64,000 nucleotides of DNA. Source: Straminergon stramineum (taxonomy: Eukaryota > Streptophyta > Bryopsida > Hypnales > Calliergonaceae). The notes under the pieces were generated by a model that saw only the letters and a list, made by a program, of their open reading frames with translations, was not told the origin of the DNA and did no database searches. Shown in pieces: positions 59,455-64,000 of this stretch; positions within the stretch are counted from its first letter, which is position 1; each line of letters begins with the position of its first letter. A program made the position numbers and the translations under genes. The stretch is from positions 44,365,218 to 44,429,217 of the forward strand of contig OY987263.1 in assembly GCA_963920665.1 (NCBI GenBank), in the 5' to 3' direction.

Positions 59455-62055
59455 GAAGAGAAAGGGTGCACTTTTATACTCTTTTGGGGGCACTCACCTC
59501 CTCTTATTCATCTAAGGGATAACCCTATTACTTTGGATTTTTCTCATCTTCAAAGGTTTTCATTCTATATTATTTCGTAAATCTAACTTTTAGAAATTAA
59601 CTCCAAATCACAAACAAATTGCATTGTTGGCTTCAAAAAGCCATATTAAGTCTAGAAAAATCCTCCACCTTTTTTCTAACTCTAAAATCTCAACCAAACC
59701 TAGCCCCAACTTAACGCCAACTTCGAGTAAAAATCCAACTTTGGAGTTCGACTTTTTTTTATCAAAAGTGACTAGCCTATGCTCTTAAGTAGGTATATGG
59801 GAGTAATTAAAGAACTATATTTAATCTCATTCCACTTTCGTAGGCTCCCACTTCATTGGTCAACTCCACCATAATCTTTAAATTTTGTCAATTGTCAGGG
59901 AATATCGTAGGTTAGGTGTCACAGTTGTAGTGACATCTTATAGGTCTAAACAACCTTAAGAGTCCTTTACAGCTTTCATGACTCACCATGCTCCAATTCT
60001 AGTATCACTTGAGCCCAAACTAACTAACACTACATATATCTCGCACTCACATCATTAGTTCTCATTTCTAATTCACATTGTTAAGTCCCAATCCCCAGTA
60101 CTACTAGTACGCAATCCACTTGTGATACTTAGCATGTCATTTGGTGACATGCTGCGGAACTTCCATCTTATTTTGTTAACACTCATAGTGACACTACTCA
60201 CCACGGTCCTAATCGCCCTTGGTTGTCACCCCACTACATACTATATTTGTTGTCTATTTACTACTCTCATACCAACACTAATCGGAACTCACAACTCGGG
60301 ACACATTGCCAAAGGCCTAGCAAGGAGAAGGACTCCAACCAACCGGTGCCCCAAGACACACACATAAGTGTCCTACGGAGCCTTGAAGCCGGTGGTGAAG
60401 TTGCATCACTAACTTTGAATTACCGTGACTCACTAAGTCTCCAAGAAAGAGGGAGGAGGGAGACCAATCCCTCCTATAGTACTCTTTATAGTCTTTGGTA
60501 GCCCCCACCCCTTGTGGGTCAAAGATACTTCCCAAACCCCTTTGTGTTTTGGAAGACTACTCATTTCCGACTGAAATCACCAAGTTCCAACTTCGTTTGG
60601 ACTCCCAAACTTCCAAACGACTTAACTTTATGGTCAAGGCTCTAAATTCCATATGCGAGAGCATTTTGGATATCTATACAATGAATAGATGCTGATCGAT
60701 TTCTCATTTGTTACATTTGGACAAGTTCTCACAAAATTATGGCCCTCCAAAGATTCAGGTTCACCAAGAGCAGCATCACACCTTCACCACAACCTTTCTC
60801 TTGGCCGTAACTTCTAGCTCATGTCTTACAACCTCGTAATGGTTAGCATTCTAGCGTCTTTGTCTTTATGGCTTTTCAATGATATGCTACATGCCAAACT
60901 TTGTTGAGGGATTCTTTAGGAACCCCTCACTCGTAGCCTTTGAGTATCCTATTGCCACCAAGATGCCACCAACTTTGAAAGGCCATAACTTCTAGCCTAC
61001 TAGTCCAAATGGAACGTTCTTTTGATGATTAAAAGCATCTTCTCAAGAGCTTTCCAAGAATGTATGACATGATACTATGCTCTTCTTATATAGGGTGCTA
61101 TTATACCCTGTTTGCTCGGGAGTCTCTCATTTTTCCTTTCTTAGATTATTACAAGGCTTGGGAAGTCACCTCCAAGGTCCCCCTTGCTCACTAAGGCACT
61201 TCGAGCACCCCGAGGAGATAGGGGCATGACATTTGGATACTTCTAACTATCAAAATATCTTGAAATTTGTCAAGGCCACTTATTAATATGAACAAAGTTA
61301 TTTTGATTTTTATTGAAATTTTACCACCACTTAGGTAATTTCTAAGAATTCCCCACGGTAGGTGTGGGTAGCTAACTATCTAGAAAGACATACTCTGACT
61401 ATCAAAAAATTCTAAAACTTTTTGTAGAACCTCTTATGGAATCTCACAACACATGTGTAGGCTCATATCTTTACTTTACACATCGGCCTAAGGGGATAAA
61501 ATTCACCCCCTTGTTTAATTATCGATGGCTAGGAAATCTTTTACACTAGAGGAAATCTTGGTGAACAAACTTTGCTATTGGATTTTGATTGTCACTGTAA
61601 ACCAAGGTCACCCTTCTTTGACTATAGGTTTTTCCATGGTCCTGTCTTGATATTTTTAACACCTTCAAGCCAACAATTAGGGGCCCTATTATTTCGTTGA
61701 TGGAATGGGGAAACTGGAACTTATCTTTGAGAACTAATCCCAATGTCCGATTGTGGTCTTTTTGACCTTTATTAGCCTACAAATGTCTCTCCTATGCGGA
61801 GTTTGAGTATGATGTGCCCATAACGCATAATCCACAAATTTAACACGATTAGTCGGGCTCTAACTTATGTGCAAGTCGTGGTTTGGGGCATTCTAGTTAT
61901 AATATTTTAAATAGAAACCAAATACTATATTGGTATGTGACACACCTATTTTGGTTCTACGCTCTTTGGGGGGCTTTTTGTACATAAATCTATGTACTTA
62001 AAATATCAAAATACAAAAAAAAAAGTAAATCCCTGATGACGAATTAGGGGTTTAT
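59455..62055. repeat. Right copy of the inverted pair, split by a solo LTR
   Basis: It matches 53935-55190 in reverse complement. The LTR at 59917-61231 interrupts it. Removing the LTR and one 5-bp duplication restores alignment to the left copy. Confidence 0.7.
59917..61231 (+). mobile_element. Diverged solo LTR of the same gypsy family (1315 bp)
   Basis: It starts TGTCACAGTTGTAGTGACAT and ends GGGGCATGACA, flanked by TTAGG (59912-59916) and TTTGG (61232-61236). It follows the LTR at 14956 region by region, for example ATGTCATTTGGTGACATG, GGAACTTCCATCTTA, and CAAGGCTTGGGAAGTCACCT near the end, but has lost most CpG sites. The empty site survives in the inverted partner near 54765 as the complement of ATAGGTTTGGGTACTTC. 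This is an older insertion than 57224-58346. Confidence 0.8.
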
Positions 62056-63327
62056 AATAGATCACTAAATAAATGAAAATATTTTAAAGAATATTCTTAG
62101 AAGTGAATTCAATTTCCTAAAACACATTCATTATTATTCCAAAATATAATGAATTTGTTGTTTTCTATACATAACATCGTTGGCCAATGTTGGATCCTTA
62201 CTTTTGCTCTTCCAAATGAATGAAGATATATAAGGAAAAATGATCTCTTAATCCCTAATTACTTGAATAACCCAATTTTGGTGTTCATAAAACTTTTAGG
62301 CAATGCTAAAGTCATTTACCTTTCTTCAGCTTCCAAATTTTTTAAAATCGCCCTTTGATTGCAACAATGTGTGTTGCATAGTGAAAAGTAAGCCTTAGTA
62401 TCCTATTTGAAAGTTAGTCATGTTAGATAAATAGATAATGGATTGAAAAAATAGGGTCCAATGATTGGGAAGTTTTTTGAGTTTTACTGGCTATTTTCCT
62501 TCAATTCCCAAATTGAACCAGTTTTTCAAGTACAAATTTTGGTTATTTTCTCTATTTCCCATTCAAAATCAATTTTTTTTGTTTTTTTCCACCATTTTTT
62601 AGGTAATGTTTTCAAATTGCAACCATTTTTTTTACCAATTCCACCAGTAAACTTTGAACTAGCCACCAGTTCTTTTGGGACATTGATAGGGTCTACAACA
62701 AAATGAGGGAACCTACTTTGCCAAAATTTAAGATCCAAAATTTAGTTAGAGTTCCACCAATCAAAACTTTATTGACATCAAAATTTCCACATGATTGGAA
62801 ATCATGATATCGTGTGAATAATGGGATTTGTTTTTGAAGTTGATCAACAACTATCTTGGGCAATGAGGCCCCAATCCACGATAAATTGTTGTCTACTTAA
62901 GAAAATCAAGATGAGTTTTTATCATTGATGTCAATCATAAAATTTTTATTATGCATTGTGAAATTGATCCACGGTTGAAATTTTCTTTACACAAAGTATT
63001 CCTTCTTTAGAAAATGGGGTTAAAAATTTTCTTTGCATTAGATTACAACTCCTAGGCATTTGCAATGCAAGCTCATTTCTAAAGTTGAGTGTCATTGATT
63101 AGGTTGGGGAATTTATTGATTTCTACTAAGAACTATAAGAACTACATCATCATAATTGATTATTCCCCAACCTCCAACATGAATCTTGTCACTTTGGCAT
63201 TTGAAGTTTTGGGCAATTGCAAATTGTTTGAAAAAATGCATAGCCATCCACATTTAGTCCTAAAAATCTGGACATTTGTATGACAAATTGTTCTAATTGT
63301 TTTGGCACCCCATCTTCAACATTAACC
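62056..63327. other. AT-rich spacer
   Basis: No gene is supported; there are A/T tracts and short chance frames only. Confidence 0.35.
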
Positions 63328-63550
63328 CTTGAACACCGGGTTGGTGACTGTGGAAATCAGCCATTTTGGAACCGTGTGACATCATCCACTTTAAAAAAAA
63401 ATCAAAAATACTCATTAGGAGTCAAACTACTATAGAAGATCTCCCCTTTCCACCCCTAATTCCAAGGATGAATAGTTGCAACCTTGTCCTACAGAGGAGA
63501 ATTTCTTGATGTTCATCAGACAAAAAATGTCCACCGAGTCGTTTAGGGGT
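63328..63550. mobile_element. Short TTAA-family copy
   Basis: The left end is CCCTTGAACACCGGGTTGG after TTAA. The right end is ACCGAGTCGTTTAGGGG before TTAA (63551-63554). A further right end, GGCATTTAGGGGTTAA, lies at about 63672-63685, suggesting a nested or second copy. Confidence 0.5.
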
Positions 63551-63689
63551 TAAAGTCCAAGATTTTACAGTTACAATTTCCATTTCCAATTTGGACTTTT
63601 TTTTATCAATCTCAGAGCTTGTGTTCTCAAAAGTCCCAAATTCCTTCCTGAAACAAGGAAGCAAGGCTTGGGCATTTAGGGGTTAAGAC

Positions 63690-64000
63690 CTGGGAACGGA
63701 GTAACTTACATAGATTTCCAATTTGAAGACAAGTGCAACCTCGTGTTAAGGATTCCAAATAGGACGTCAGATTTGTCAAATTCGATCATCCGTCAGTGGC
63801 AAATAAGAAGTTCGAGCGTTTTTCGCAGGGTGACAAATCTGGAGCGGGCGGGTAACTTGCCTTGGCGCATAGGCTGGCTGACGAAGAATTCTGGACTGGA
63901 GCAGATGAGTTCTGCGTGGCATCAGAGAACGTCGTCGTCAGCCAACCGGCAAGTGAGTTCCGAGCATGTTGGGTTGCTGGAGGTGTGCACATTGCCACTT
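63690..64000. other. Higher-GC right edge, possible exon
   Basis: From about 63790 composition becomes balanced, as near the intact genes. A minus-strand frame (63786-63998, Ser/Ala-rich) is open to the edge, but its product is not recognisable and no splice sites can be judged. A gene may begin or end just beyond the window. Confidence 0.25.

Noticed and set aside
1..64000. CRISPR array, operons, riboswitches
   Set aside because: The window is eukaryotic in gene structure and no regularly spaced repeats of that kind are present.

Overview
The window looks like nuclear DNA of a land plant. The evidence is a six-exon annexin of plant type, a two-exon lachrymatory-factor-synthase-like START gene, a chromodomain Ty3/gypsy element primed by initiator-Met tRNA, CACTA MITEs with typical plant termini, and long AT-rich repeat-filled spacers. 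A bryophyte or other early-diverging lineage is possible, but I cannot fix the species.

Layout. 1-1960 (minus) is the 5' part of a protein gene that runs off the left edge. 6816-7913 (plus) is a relative of it, broken by two stop codons. 9610-16629 is a divergent protein-kinase-like gene with two stops, split by a 5.5 kb chromodomain gypsy element at 10533-16065 that sits in a GAGCT target duplication. Each of these three genes starts a few hundred bases downstream of a GC-rich island built from GTCCGC-type motifs; a fourth island at 18563-18835 has no gene. From 17 to 32 kb the DNA is almost all repeats: TTAA-flanked elements of about 0.9 kb, a near-perfect 1.5 kb inverted-repeat element, a CACTA MITE, and AT-rich filler. 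32-48.6 kb is a less repetitive, higher-GC block with the two apparently intact genes: the START-domain gene (38748-40521, plus) and the annexin (43859-47039, minus). 48.6-64 kb is again repeats: a foldback element at 50.6-51.6 kb, an inverted pair of 1.3-kb-class repeats (53.9-55.2 and 59.5-62.1 kb), a solo gypsy LTR with GCGCA duplications, an older solo LTR whose empty site survives in the inverted partner, and a CACTA MITE with an amplified 64-bp unit.

Most unusual: (i) two proteins sharing a conserved C-x7-H-x23-C-x3-H pattern that I do not recognise, (ii) GC islands tied to unrelated coding sequences, (iii) a kinase-like gene disrupted by a retroelement whose 5' LTR is only a 91-bp palindrome, and (iv) an abundant repeat family with TTAA duplications and CCCC... 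termini, which suggests piggyBac-type mobilisation. All five premature stops in the 7-13.4 kb block can be explained by single C-to-T or G-to-A changes. All coordinates and splice sites were read by eye; no database search was possible.
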